From: Paralithodes platypus
Lineage: Eukaryota; Arthropoda; Malacostraca; Decapoda; Lithodidae
Assembly (NCBI GenBank): GCA_032716605.1
Contig: CM064551.1
Location: 46,614,898-46,678,897, forward strand
Reading direction: 5' to 3'
Length of the DNA: 64,000 bases
Position 1 is the stretch's first letter. Every line of letters starts with the position of its first letter. Shown in pieces: positions 20,747 through 33,400 of this stretch. The position numbers and the translations under genes were made by a program. A model generated the notes under the pieces. It did no database searches. It saw only the letters and a list, made by a program, of their open reading frames with translations, and was not told where the DNA came from.

Positions 20747-22039
20747 TTAACCTAAGACGTGCGCATGGGGGGTATGAGACACCACACTCCTGTGCGCACG
20801 TATTTGAGCTGTTCCCATCACTAACATCGTTATTTTACCATAAATAGCATTAACCCGTTGAGCCCCGGCTAGTTATAATATTTTGTTCACCCCAGTCCCA
20901 AGCCATTTTGACTTATTTTTTTTGTTTGCTAAAATGGAAGACAAGGATGAGAAATGAAAAAAAACAAAAAAAATCACCTCTGACATTTTTTTTTGGGGGG
21001 GGGGCCGGTGGGGGGTTGGGGGGGGGGAGCTTCAAAAAAATTTGTTGAGCCAAAATGGAAGAGAATGGTGAGAAATGAAAACACAAATAAAAAAAACTCA
21101 TTTCGGTCATTTGGGGGGCGGGGGGGGGGTTTCAATAGTTCGTCTCCCCCGCATGACCACCCGCCCGGGAGCACTAGGGTAAAAACTGAGTATGGCATTG
21201 TACGGCATACATCCTAAGGAGTATCTCACATAAATCTCAAGCCTCTAGCTCCCATACGACCGGAGTAATGAAGGTTCAAAGTGGCGGTAAACTAGGGGTG
21301 TAAACTATCCCCACTAAGCCCATCACCACCAGCCGCGCGGCTGTCTCGGCCCGCTCACACCTACTGGCCCGGCTCCCTCACACACTACGGTACCGCCCCC
21401 TCCTATTCTCCCGCCATTTCCTACCTTACGAGCCACGTAAGTGTTTTTTATATGTCGGACGCACGTGATGCGTCGCTGGGAGTTGGTGATCAAAGACTGC
21501 CGACGCAACACGTGCGACGCTGGGTCTCAACGGGTTAATACTTATCCATATGCGCCTATTATAGGTTGATTATAAAAGTATTAACCTGTTACAGCAATAA
21601 AACAAGTGGAAACAGCGTTTGGATGGTCAAAATCGGCGATACAGGCCGGGAGTTACATAATGTGTGGCTGAGGCAACCTCCCTCCCTTCCTCCCCTCCCC
21701 TTGTCTGGAGAGACACTGTTACGCAATAGTCTCTCTCTCGCTCTTTCCCACGCTTGGTAACATTGATGACAATGCCCTGCTACCAACTCGCTAATGTTAG
21801 CACGAAAATAGACCACAGAATAAGGGAATAACAGGGAAAATAGGTGATAACTGAAGGAGGTGAGGAAAGTGGGGCAGGAGGGGATGTGGAGGAGTGATAT
21901 TTGGCATGGCCCAGGGGCAAAAAAAAAAAAAAAAATTGGGGGGGTGTTATAAATGGATTTTTTTCCCCCAGGATCTTAAGAGTCTTCCCGCAGTCGCCCG
22001 GGGAAACTCTTAAGAGTCTTCCCGCACTTGCCGGGTTAA
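20747..22039. mobile_element. R1: TTAA-bounded piggyBac-like repeat containing a nested MITE
   Basis: Starts TTAACCTAAGACGTGCG and ends CGCACTTGCCGGGTTAA, so the ends form an imperfect inverted repeat (TTAACC...AAGTGCG type) flanked by TTAA. Without the MITE at 20850-21538 it is about 608 bp. A second copy (R2) starts at 22496 and ends at 57106, split by DIRS-B and everything inside it. Near its right end are two direct copies of TCTTAAGAGTCTTCCCGCA. No transposase is encoded; the piggyBac affinity is inferred from the TTAA and CCC-type ends. Confidence 0.75.
20850..21538. mobile_element. TTAA-flanked MITE-like element (family TTAACCCGTTGAG)
   Basis: The ends read TTAACCCGTTGAGCCC and GGGTCTCAACGGGTTAA. 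The uninterrupted R2 copy reads AATAGCATTAATACTTATC at 22592-22610, which is the empty site with one TTAA. The interior is an imperfect tandem duplication of ~110 bp with long G runs (20995-21039, 21111-21130), giving strong G-quadruplex potential. A relative is at 58877-59322. Confidence 0.85.
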
Positions 22040-22495
22040 TAATTTGTCTTAGAGTAAATGTCAGAAAAAAGGTAAATCATATTGCGGCCTACATGCTAAC
22101 TTTATAATAGACCTTTAATGCTACCCTCTTCAACCAAGGGATTAAATTAACTTGTATTCCCCTCCGACATCCAAAAGTTAGACAAAGGAACCCCCTCTGC
22201 CCCCTCTCCATATATATAGTCCCGCGCCAAAAACAAGCCAGTTCCGGACGATATAACCCACGTAACGGAAGTGCCGCATTTGTGGATGTATTACCCAGCT
22301 CCACCCTCAGGATATACAGTGATTTGCAGTGTTCGCGATCCAAGTGCCTCTGTGAGGGAGTGAATCAATCCTTGACAAATATATTGTTGCAACTGAGAAA
22401 CCAGGGGCAAGATTATATCTTTCAACAACCGATTCACAAATTCTTTTTGATTGTCTCATAAACGTGTTGTCAGCCGGCTCGCCACTACTTTGGGC
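22040..22495. other. No gene recognised between R1 and R2
   Basis: 456 bp with no convincing ORF. A TATATATAG phrase at about 22210 is not supported as a promoter. Confidence 0.35.
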
Positions 22496-22703
22496 TTAAC
22501 CTCTGAAGTGCGCATGGGGGGTATGAGACACCACACTCCTGTGCTGACGTATTTGAGCTGTTCCCATCACTAACATCGTTATTTTACCATAAATAGCATT
22601 AATACTTATCAGCCCTATCCACTGGACCACTCGTGAGGGAACAAGGTTCGACTTTACCAGGTTTACCTTGAATCCTAGAGTTTTACATGATTTAATGTTA
22701 TGT

Positions 22704-25173
22704 TAACATGATAGCAGGTTTCTTAGACGGGGCAGGACTGTGCTTAAAGGCCTGAGCCATGTTAAACACCGTCCTCCACACATCCGGGGACATTAAAGAG
22801 GCAGTTAGAACCGGGGACATTACTACTTGATTTGCAATCCTATCCGGGAGCTTTCGTACGAGAGACATCCTGAGATCTTGTCTTGCCTGCACCACCTCTA
22901 GCAAGGCTGTACGGATATCTCCCAATGACTGAATAGAAGTCTGGAGGAGCAAGCGTCTAGACAGTTCAATAGCCTTTCGGACTTCCGCGTCCGCGATTGC
23001 CTGAGCCGATCTTAGCATTGACTTTGTTACCTGTTGTGTAAGTATATACTGGGAAAACAGTCTATACGCCTTCCCCCGTAGCCTAAACTCCCGGTCTAGG
23101 TGAGCTGGGGAAGGTGTCGAAAAGGGATCTTTAAGCTCGCATAGATTAATTTTAGGGGCAGCTAAAAATGCAAATAAAACAGAGGGAACTCCGCCGGCAG
23201 AGAATACCGGTAGCGAGAACCAAGAATGGCTTTCTTGTGGAATTTGGTGTGAAGTTTTAGAGGTAAAGGTTGTTGCAAAGTTCTGAGCCTCCACTTCCCA
23301 GTCCACCCAAGGCCCCGGACCCAACTACTCCACCTTCAAAACTGGATTTGCGGCTGAGTCTGTAAACGTCTTTAAACCTAACTCAGGTGTTAGAGCTGAC
23401 AATGCTTTTATATCATTGAAACCGTCATGTTTTTTTCAGTCCGAAAACAGTTTTGAAGCTGACGTAGGGGGTAGGGCAGGTGTAGAAGAATACACAAAAT
23501 AATCATGGTGATAATAGTTAGGAATGGCCTTAATACTAACATCAAGTACATTACCTAGCATATCTAAAGCCCGCAACTTCCTAGATTTATTCCCTTGGAT
23601 TACCCACTCACGTGGTACCGGAAGCTCCCCCGACATAGTGGATTGTGCTACCTCTGGCTTTGCTGGTATTAAAGATACCCATGACTCGTCTGGCCCGTAT
23701 AAGAGAGGCATAGCCCCTTTTCTGATCGGGGCTTTGTCTAAAGGGGGAGGATTTACATCTGCAACTACTCTCACATTGGAAGTAGTTAGTGCCGCCGAAG
23801 TTGGCCTAGTCACAATAGTAGGTGATACAAGGGGAATGAGCGGACTTTGTGTCAAAGCAATGGAAGTAGCCAGAGGTCGGACATTCGATGCTGTCGTGGA
23901 AGCTCCCAAACCATCTGTAGGAGTCTCCGGTTGCTGGCCAAAAAACTTTGTCAATGCATTTGCTAGTAACCCATTAATCTCATCCGCTGTGACAAATTGA
24001 GCAGAAGAAGAACTATGTGGGGTGAAGCATCCCTAGTCTGAGAGTCATCTATCAATGAACCTGACTCTAGAACTTCCATCTCAGAAATTATAGAACCCTC
24101 ATCCCTTTCCTCCGGCCCCTCATGAGAGGATGCCGGCGAGGCCGAGACCCCCTCCTGTTGCCATGTTAAGTCAGGGATGGAAGACAGGATCTCCGCGTCC
24201 CGGTGGACATCTGCCACTACTCGTGTCGCCGGAGAAGGATGTGAGCCGTCACTCCATGGCTGGGAGTACCTCCAAACTCCCCGGTCTTGGCCGGAACTCA
24301 CTTGTGAGCCAGGCACCACCCCAATGACTGAGCCCTCACTCAAGCCCTCTAGCGGGTTATCACTTCCGGGAGAACCCCCTAAATCTAAAGTTAGTATTTG
24401 TGAACTGGGAATAACATTGGGAGACAACCTGTCCGCTGGTATATCCCCCACCACAGTCTCTGACTCCACTTCCGACCTGTCAGATTGGACCTGAGACATG
24501 TCGGGAGTAGAGGCAGAAAGCGAGGTACGAGGCTCCGGCGAACGCCGGGAGGACTTTCGTACATGTGAATCTGTTTTGGAAGACTTGTGACTCCGCCTTG
24601 ATTTCGATTTGGCACTAGGACTGTCCTTGGTCTTGTCCTTCTTACTCTTCTTCCGCGAAGGTGAAGTCGAGTGGCTAAGTGTCTGCTGTCGGAGTGGAGA
24701 CCGTGACCTGGACCTTGATCGTGACTCCGAAGCTGTCGCCGGAGGAGACGGCTCTCGCGGTCTCTTAGATGTGCCGGGGGAGGGCAGAAGCCCTGTACCT
24801 AGCCCAGTCTCTGCCGGCTTACGCCCATTTACTTTACTTCTAGAAGGAGGACGTTTAAGTGGGGGATGCTGAACCATCAGTCGGTCCCATAGAACTACGT
24901 TATCACACTGCAGTGCTTTATGAGCCACTGTAGTAGCATAATTAGTAAGAAAAGTTGTCTGACTTCGCGCAATGCAACCGCCGCGGCCAGATTATCGTGC
25001 TGTAATACTTTGATACACAACTGACTACAAAAGGTACAATTCTTTGTCACCCACAAACCCCTTGATCGGTCCAAGCATTTGACACAACGAATGCATAGTG
25101 TATGTGCAAAAATAGGGATCCCTGAACATGAGGGCGTTAAGCAAAGAGCAAAAACAGGGGCTAGAGTAGCCAT
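22704..25173 (-). pseudogene. DIRS-B gag-like gene, frameshifted and 3'-truncated
   Basis: Starts with ATG at 25173 (minus) as MATLAPVFALCLTPSCSG, the same start as in A, C and D. The Cys-rich N-terminal module (AHTLCIRCVKC, NCTFC) is intact. A frameshift near 24930 is followed by a Ser/Arg-rich region (SESRSRSRSRSPLRQQ) and the conserved central region in further frames (23436-23954 and 22698-23324). The C-terminal Gly/Arg-rich tail is deleted, and the sequence jumps into RT. Non-functional. Confidence 0.8.
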
Positions 25174-25695
25174 GGCAGAGACTAGCGAAAAGTTACCCCC
25201 CCACCGGGCCTCACCTGGTCCTCTGTGGACCCGCCGGAACTCCGCCCTGGAAAAAATAAAATTTCCAGGAATTAATGCTCATAAGGTTACCCCAAAATGT
25301 TCTAACACAAGTGTTAATGAACCGCCGGGCAACGGGACGTAATACACCACTATTACCTCTCGTTACCCTGTAGGTTCATATGTAAAGATTTTAGAATATC
25401 TTTACGTGTCCAAAAGATTTAAGAATATCTTCTGACATGATATAAACACGAGCAGTTCTTTATAAATGACGCAGTCTTCCCTGTGATATAAAGTTCACCG
25501 GGAACCCATAATAAGACGCCGGCCTCCTTATTATAACGCAGTTAACAAGGTAAAGCCCATCTTAATCTTTAGATCTGACTCCTCTCGAAGCCTTCATAGA
25601 TCGCCGTAATTTGAATGTCTCGATACCCAATTGTATCCCTCAATTGTTTGGCTAACTCTACGGAATTGCAAATCCGTGACTCCCACCCTCCAAAG
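25174..25695 (-). other. DIRS-B leader, gag-proximal part
   Basis: Homologous to the leader next to gag in A, C and D (for example GAATTAATGCTCATAAGG and the GTGTTAATGAACCGCCGGGC phrase). It is interrupted at 25692-25695 (AAAG) by LINE-N and resumes at 54646. Confidence 0.75.
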
Positions 25696-25699
25696 TATA

Positions 25700-26557
25700 A
25701 TGTGCGATATTGGATTCAACAAAAGGAGTACAACGTCACAATGTAGTAGTTGTAATGAAACAGTACACGATCGATGTACTTACGTTACTAGCAGAAAAGA
25801 AGTGGAATGCGATAAATGTAGGGAAGTAGCTATTAAGGGTCCTAATATCATTTGTGAAATATGTGAATCACTCATAACAAGAAAACAAAGGATCATAAAC
25901 TGTGTTAAGTGTAAAACTGTAGCTCACATGAAGTGCATCTCACCAACAGTGAAGAACGGGAATTCCTATGCAACATATGTGCCTTGCATTCATTACCGAA
26001 TATTAATGTAAATGAACCAATTAGTATTAACAACTCAGAATCCAGCCAGGACACATTCAAAATCAAAGATGAATACAGAGTGTTCACCAACAAAGGGCTC
26101 CATCTTATCCACATTAACGCCAGATCAATGTACCATAAATTGTCAGAATTAAACTTGTTAGCTAATAAGGCCAAAGCTTCAATAATTGCAATCACAGAAA
26201 CCTGGCTAGATTCAAGTATAAACGATGGTGAAATAAACATTCAAGGTTTCAATATGGTTAGGAATGATCGCAATAGGCATGGGGGAGGAGTATGTCTGTA
26301 TGTAAAAAAAAAAACTCACACACACAACCAGGACCGACCTCCATGTAGAAAATCACGAAGCTCTGTGGATCGATCTACACCTGCCGAGGACAAGACCCAT
26401 CACAATTGGGGTATGCTATAGGCCACCAGCCGACACACAATTCTTGACCAAATTTGAACGAACGTTGTCATCGCTAGACCCTCGGAATGAATCCATCATA
26501 CTAGGGGATTTTAACCTGTGTTACAAACAACGAAATGATAGGCTTGTACGAGAATAT
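25700..26557 (+). pseudogene. LINE-N 5' part: PHD-like zinc fingers and endonuclease N-terminus
   Basis: The frame opens MCDIGFNKRSTTSQCSSC and continues with repeated Cys/His spacing (CSSC, HDRC, CDKC, then CEIC, CVKCK, HMKC). A frameshift near 25940 precedes the last pair (FLCNIC). This looks like two PHD-type zinc fingers. The apurinic-type endonuclease domain then starts with LHLIHINARSMYHKLSEL, continues with AIIAITETWLD-like and GGGVCLYVK motifs, and after another frame break reaches ILGDFNL at about 26500. DIRS-E interrupts it at 26557/26558. The finger-plus-endonuclease order suits the CR1/L2 superfamily; clade assignment is inference. Confidence 0.75.
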
Positions 26558-26980
26558 TATAGGTTTGACTCCTGTAAGGAGATAAAGAAGACCTAATATT
26601 TAGTAGTGGCCCCGTAATCATTGACGAACATGCCTATTACATAAGGCATCCTCTTCAAACACTAATCCGCCGTAGTTTGAATCTACCGCGCAGAGCATTT
26701 AAAATCTGAGGAGCCTTCATCATGAGCGCACGCGACCTCACTCATGGCTTCAGTCATTATGAATTGGGTTCTCACTACGAAAAAACTTCGTAAATAATAA
26801 AAAACAAAAACAAAATAAGAATAACTATCCAATAAGCTTTCCATCATATCGTAGATGTACTTGTGTGGATCTTTGACCAGACGCTGATTCAGGCGTCATT
26901 CTTCCTTCACTGACATATCAAGTAAACCAAAATCCTTAATACATCAACGAATGGGAAGGGGATGGTCGGGAGGGCCCCAG

Positions 26981-27080
26981 TTGTCAATGATTACGGGGCC
27001 ACTACTAAATATTAGGTTTTCTTTATCTCCTTACAGGAGTCAAACCTATAATTTATTAGTGGCCCCTCCATCATTGACGA
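26981..27080. other. DIRS-E internal complementary region
   Basis: Same composition as the copy A ICR in the opposite orientation: complement of the 3' terminus (...GAGTCAAACCTATA) joined to ATTTATTAGTGGCCCC. Confidence 0.85.
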
Positions 27081-27746
27081 ACATGCCTGATTTCTAAGAC
27101 TGGAGGGGGACATTCGTAATCATATCATAACTCTAGAAAAGCAGATAATCAAACAACCACATAGTATTCTTACTTTTGTAAAAAAGAGATATTCGGGTGC
27201 ATAAACTTTATACAGCCTAAATCTTCAAAAAGGGGTACAAGCAGGAGCGTGCTTCAAAGAAGCCTACTTGAAAAAGGGTTAACTCTGAGACTCTGTGCAC
27301 TGATCTGCTAGTTAAGAAGGCACCCCACTTAAAGTAAGTGGTGAAAACTAAAAACTTATAAGTTTACATGTGCACATATAAACCCCATTAACTAGTGGAT
27401 ATATTCCTAAAAATATAACCAAACATAAATGAATTCTTGTACATTCGTAGAAGTACTGAACTCGTGTACTTAGGCAGAAGTAATTACTGCAAAAGTAAAA
27501 GTCGTAGGTGCCACTACCGAGATTTCTCAAAAATATATTGCTTCACAGCCAAAGCTTCTTACAACAAGAATTTCCTGCAATGAATACTACAGAGAAATTT
27601 TATTATAAAATGCCTACAACCAGTATCACAGCTCGTATGTTCCGAACACATACTCCGGAGGGGTCTAGGGTGTCCTATGTCACACTGACTGCACCCTCCC
27701 CCCCCCATTTTCTTGAAATTAAACAAAACGTGACTAAAAGGGCCAC

Positions 27747-28940
27747 CTAGACCCTCTGCCGTAAAGCTATACATGGCAAGGAAGGTTTGTCCAGAGCTAC
27801 TGAAAGGTATCGAGGCAAAAACTCCTGATTAGAGGCCCACAACTGTGTGGATGTAATAACTTCCACCGAAAGATTATTAAGGAAACGTAAAGAGGCTGTC
27901 CCCTTGCGTAAATCGTGGGTCTTACCCACAACGCCGGGATGCTTCTCTTTAAAGTCCTCGACCAAGAGAGAAGCCAGTGTACGCTCCATCAATCGTTCAC
28001 CCGGACTTGCGACCCATAAAGCACACTGGTGATTTAGAGGTGCCACTCTTAAATATTTGGTTAGAGCTTGCACTGGGCAAAAAAGATGGTGCACCTTTCC
28101 CCTGTTTAACGCCGGCACCGTGAACTCTGAAAAAATGTGTTCACTGTGCTCAATCTCGGCTATGAATCCTGGGGAAGGTGCAATGTGAATACACTCATGA
28201 AGCCTATCAAACCTGAGGCAATTAGGTGCGTTGCTCATCGCCGCCAGCTCAGATACTCTGTTCCCGGTAGCCAAAGCCATAAGGAATACTGCCCTTTTGT
28301 AAAATCTGCAGTCTTTTGTACATACGGGAACGAGAATAACGACGATGCTTTGTCCAGAGACCATGTAGGCCTGAGCTGACGGGGAGGTGGGCGGAGTTTA
28401 AAACCTGCCCACATAAATCACTTTCAGATAAATGTTTCTGCATGAACAGATAAATTAAATAATAAACAACCAACGCCACCAAGGGCACAGTTTGTTTTGT
28501 TCTAAGAATCCGAGACGTAAAAGCTTTCCAATGCGATTGAAACTGTCGCTTTGTAGACTGGGTATATTGATTCGTGAATATCTTGGTCACGTCGCTACCA
28601 TAAGGTGCTAGCCACTTGGCCTCCTGAATGTCCAAAATGAACAAGTCCGCGAGGTTTCTAGGTTGCCAATTGTGTTCTAAGTGGAACAACCCAACCAGGA
28701 GGGACACTGGGTGCAGGCACCACGTGTTCAAATGCTGGTACCACACTGCGCCGGCCACAGGGGCGCGATTAGCAAGACTACGCCTCGCTAATCCTGTAGT
28801 TTGTTGACTATGTGGCACATTAGAGATGCGTCTGGCGGCGGAAAAGAGATAAATGGAACTCAACCTGTTCTCGTCCGTCATCAGAGCGTCAGGTCCGCCC
28901 GCCGGCGTTATTGTCCGGCGGGTGAGGTACGACTGTGAGT
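27747..28940 (-). pseudogene. DIRS-E tyrosine recombinase, frameshifted
   Basis: The C-terminal piece (28364 down to 27747) keeps Arg in TGNRVSELAAM, an intact HDLRK box, Trp in TQLWASN and Tyr in LPRYLSV. The N-terminal piece (from about 28940) has the core-binding segment (TQSTKRQFQSHWKAFTSRIL) and the RNase H/methyltransferase tail upstream of it. A frameshift and small deletion around 28370-28450 separate the two. The catalytic residues remain, but no single frame encodes the protein. Confidence 0.8.
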
Positions 28941-29055
28941 ATCGCCATACACCTTGGCTGTGGCTATCCCTCGCTTGCGAGCTCGGTATACTCCCTGAAC
29001 GGGAGCCCTCGTCCGAGTCCCGTAAAGGTTTATGATAATTAAAAGCTCCCATAGC
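28930..29055 (-). pseudogene. Gag/RNase H junction fragment in DIRS-E
   Basis: The minus-strand peptide GVWRYSQ, characteristic of mid-Gag (as in copies A and B), runs directly into YLTRRTITPAGGPDAL, from the end of the RT/RNase H ORF. The joint at about 28930-28945 marks a deletion of several kilobases that fused gag to the YR-proximal region. Confidence 0.75.
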
Positions 29056-29255
29056 TCATTAACACATTGAAAGCAGAGCTGGTGAGCAAAATCATAAAGT
29101 ATACTAATTAATTTAATTTATTTTTAATTGTATTAAAATAAATTACTATAAATAAACACAATATTATCATAATATAATCATAGAAAATATATATGTTTAT
29201 TATGATTCAGCTATTAAATTATTTCATTAACAAATAAAAATAAGATAGGGCTACC
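29056..29255. other. AT-rich insert in DIRS-E, no gene
   Basis: About 190 bp of very AT-rich DNA (TTTAATTTATTTTTAATTG-like) absent from the other DIRS copies, with unlike composition on both sides. The origin is unknown. Confidence 0.5.
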
Positions 29256-29259
29256 TGAG

Positions 29260-30398
29260 CTTAACGGCGTTGAACATACAGCAATGAGAGGTTCAAGTGC
29301 CGACACGACAGAGACTGGGGGAAAACTACCCCGCCCCCGGGAACTACCTGGTCACCTGGTGCAACACCGGTAATCCGCCCTGGAAAGAGAATTTTCCGGG
29401 GATTAATGCTCATAGGGTTACACCCAAAAAACGGTACAAAATATGTGCCTCAAAACCGCCGGTCAACGAACCGTAGCACTCCACCACTACTTTTCGTTGT
29501 CCTTTAGTATCATATTAAAGATTTCAGCATATCTTTACCTGTCCAGAAGATTTAAGCATATCTTCTGAATCCTCATAAAGATGAAGCATATCTTTATTAA
29601 AGATGAAGTCTTTCAAGTATCCCTTTACACTTGAAACACTAGTAAGATTCCGGCATTTTTTTATCCCATAAAAATTCTAAGCCTATCTTAATCTCTAATC
29701 TGGCGTCACCCAGAAGCCCTCATAGATTGCCGTCTTGAAGGCCGTGATACCCTATTGTATCAATCAATTGTTTGGCAAATTATCGCGAATTGCAAATCAG
29801 TTAATATAACCACCCAAAGGTACAACCGCCGGGTTTTATATGCAATGTCAACCAATTGTACCTGCCCCAGACCTCTTTGTAAAAAGGTCGCCGGAAGGGA
29901 AAGACTAAACAAACAAACGGCTTTGTTTCAATGGCTTATTAAAGATTTCAGCATATCTTTTATCTGTCCAAAAGAATTAAGCATAACTTCTTAATCCTCA
30001 TAAAGATGAAGCATATCTTTATTAAAGATGAAGTCTTTCAAGTAACCCTTGACACTTGAAACACTAGTAAGATTCAGGCATCATTTTATCCCATAAAAAG
30101 TCTAAGCCTATCTTAATCTCTAATCCGGCTTCTCCCAGAAGCCCTCATAGATCGCCGTCTTGAAGGCCGTGATACCCTATTGTATCAATCAATTGTTTGG
30201 CAAATTATCTCGAATCGCAAATCCGTTAATATAACCACCCGAAGGTACAACCGCCGGGTTTTATATACAAGGACCCCAAAGGAAATACGCCTAACGGCCT
30301 TATTGGGCTATCCTTAGTTGGAATTATGCAAGGCTGGTACATGTCATATTTATAACATACTATGTGGTACCAACTCTGTAAATTGCTAACTGAATAAA

Positions 30399-30437
<39 letters not shown>

Positions 30438-33400
30438 CAAACCAATTATACCTGCCCCAGACCTCTTTGTAAAAAGGTCGCCGGGAGGTAAAGACCAAAC
30501 AAACAGACAGCATTGTTTCAATGGCTTTGAAAAGCAGAGAAAACCAAGGCCAACAGGTGTCAGCCTGATCACCTAGAAAACTGAGTGGAGCCCCCCTCGA
30601 CGGGAATAACTCAGGAAGCCTGATCCCAGGCTCGACCATAGAAAACGCAGTTTCTGATGAGCCCTCAAGCGACCAAACTCGTCGGGGTAACTTACCTATT
30701 TTAGCCATCCTGACTAAAACTCGGTAAACAAAAACGGTGTTCGCGGAGCAACGAGAAAAATGCCGGAAAGGTAACCCACACTAAACTATACATTACAAGA
30801 GGGCGTAATGCATAAAGCAATGAATAACACAGGAAGCCTGCTCCCAGGCTCGACCACAGAAAACGCAGTTTCTTATGAGCCCTCAAGCGACCAAACTCGT
30901 CGGGGTAACTTACCTATTTTGAGCCATCCTGACTAAAACTCGGTAAACAAAAACGGTGTTCTCGGAGCAACGAGAAAAAACGCCGGAAAGGTAACCTACA
31001 CCAAACGAGACATTTTAACACATTTCATACAATGGGTGTGCGCAAAAATAGGGATACCTGAACAGGAGGGCGTAATGCATAAAGCAAAAACCGGGGCAAA
31101 GGTAGCCATGACAGAGACTGTTGGGATAATTACTCCAGGTTCTGCATAGACCCGCCGGGACCCAGCTCTGGAAAAAAAGAAAATTTCCAGAAATTAATGC
31201 TCATAAGGTTAACCCAAACATGTTCGCACACAAGTGTTAAATAACCCGCCGGGTAACGAGACGTAATACTCAACGACTACAGCTCGCTACGCGGTGGGGT
31301 TTCCTAAGTAAAAGATTTCAGAATATCTTAATTTGTCCAAAAGATTTATGAATACCCTCTGACATAATATATAAAGACCAGCATGGCGTTTATAACTGAT
31401 GAAGTCTTTCCGGTGGTGTTTGTTTCAAGATTCAATTTTGGAAAAAAACAAAACTAAACAAGACGCCGGCCCCCGAATTATCTCGTAGATCAAAAAACTG
31501 GGAAGCCTGACAAATATACGAGATCTAACTTCTCCCGAACTATCTTTTTAGATCGCCGTATGTTGAAGGCGGCGATACAAAACGTATCCCTCAATTGTCT
31601 GGTTAACTAACTGAATCGTAAATTCGTTATTCCCATCCCTCCAAGGAGCACCTGCCGGGTGTGAATATTAGTTTTAAAAAACGTTAACCCCAATTGTGCC
31701 CTAAAGCGCCGTATGTTGAAGGAGGCGATACACAATGCATCCCTCAATTGTCTGGTCAACTAAACTGAATTTTGCAAATTCGGGCATCCCACCCTTCCAG
31801 GTCGCACCCGCCGGGTGAGTTAAAGTTTAAAAGTTAACCCCAAATGTTCCTAACCCCACTTCTTTGTAAAAGATCGCCGGGGAGGAAATACAAAGATCGC
31901 GAATTGCAAATCAGTCAATATAACCACCCAAAGGTAAAACCGCCGGGTTTTATATGCAATGTCAAACCAATTGTACCTGCCCCAGACCTCTTTGTAAAAA
32001 GGTCGCCGGGAGGGAAAGACTAAACAAACAAACGGCATTGTTTCAATGGCTTATTAAAGATTTCAGCATATCTTTCACCTGTCCAAAAGAATTAAGAATA
32101 ACTTCTTAATCCTCATAAAGAAGAAGCATATCTTTATTAAAGATGAAGTCTTTCAAGTATCCCTTTAAACTTGAGACACTAGTAAGATTCAGGCATCTTT
32201 TTATCCCATAAAAAGTCTAAGCCTATCTTAATCTCTAATCCGGCTTCTCCCAGAAGCCCTCATAGATCGCCGTCTTGAAGGCCGTGATACCCTATTGTAT
32301 CAATCAATTGTTTGGCAAATTATCTCGAATCGCAACTCCGGTAATATAACCACCCGAAGGTACAACCGCCGGGTTTTATATGCAATGTCAAACCAATTAT
32401 ACCTGCCCCAGACCTCTTTGTAAAAAGGTCGCCGGGAGGTAAAGACCAAACAAACAGACAGCATTGTTTCAATGGCTTTGAAAAGCAGAGAAAACCAAGT
32501 CCAACTTCAGCCTGATCACCTAGAAAACTGTGTGGAGCCCCCCTCGACGGGAATAAACCAGGAAGCCTGATCCCAGGCTCGACCATAGAAAACGCAGTTT
32601 CTGATGAGCCCTCAAGCGACCAAACTCGTCGGGGTAACTTACCTATTTTAGCCATCCTGACTAAAACTCGGTAAACAAAAACGGTGTTCTCGGAGCAACG
32701 AGAAAAACGCCGGAAAGGTAACCCACACTAAACTATACATTACAGGAGGGCGTAATGCATAAAGCAATGAAAAACACAGGAAGCCTGATCCCAGGCTCGA
32801 CCACAGAAAACGCAGTTTCTTATGAGCCCTCAAGCGACCAAACTCGTCGGGGTAACTTACCTATTTTGAGCCATCCTGACTAAAACTCAGTAAACAAAAA
32901 CGGTGTTCTCGGAGCAACGAGAAAAAACGCCGGAAAGGTAACCCACACCAAACGAGACATTTTAACACATTATATACAAAGGGTGTGCGCAAAAATAGGG
33001 ATACCTGAACAGGAGGGCGTAATGCATAAAGCAAAAACCGGGGCAAAGGTAGCCATGACAGAGACTGGTGGGATACTTACTCCAGGTTCTGCATAGATCC
33101 GCCGGGACCCAGCTCTGGAAAAAAAGAAAATTTCCAGAAATTAATGCTCATAAGGTTAACCCAAACATGTTCGCACACAAGTGTTAAATAACCCGCCGGG
33201 TAACGAGACGTAATACTCAACGACTACAGCTCGCTACGCGGTGGGGTGTCCTAAGTAAAAGATTTCAGAATATCTTAATTTGTCCAAAAGATTTATGAAT
33301 ACCCTATGACATAATATATAAAGACCAGCATGGCGTTTATAACTGATTAAGTCTTTCCAGTGGTGTTTGTTTCAAGATTTAATCTTGGGAAAAAAAAAAC

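Noticed and set aside
22200..22225. TATATATAG as a promoter TATA box
   Set aside because: No downstream gene or transcript evidence; AT-rich words are common here.
25905..26240. Minus-strand ORF opposite LINE-N
   Set aside because: Antisense of the endonuclease coding region, which has clear motifs on the plus strand.
27747..29052. YR fragment as the missing 3' half of DIRS-B
   Set aside because: It lies inside the ITR-bounded copy E, which is itself inside LINE-N, so it cannot be contiguous with B.
30226..30708. 160-codon minus-strand ORF in the DIRS-E leader
   Set aside because: It runs through the truncated LINE and its (ATT)n tail (poly-Asn), and related leader blocks break it. The leader is open by composition, not as a gene.
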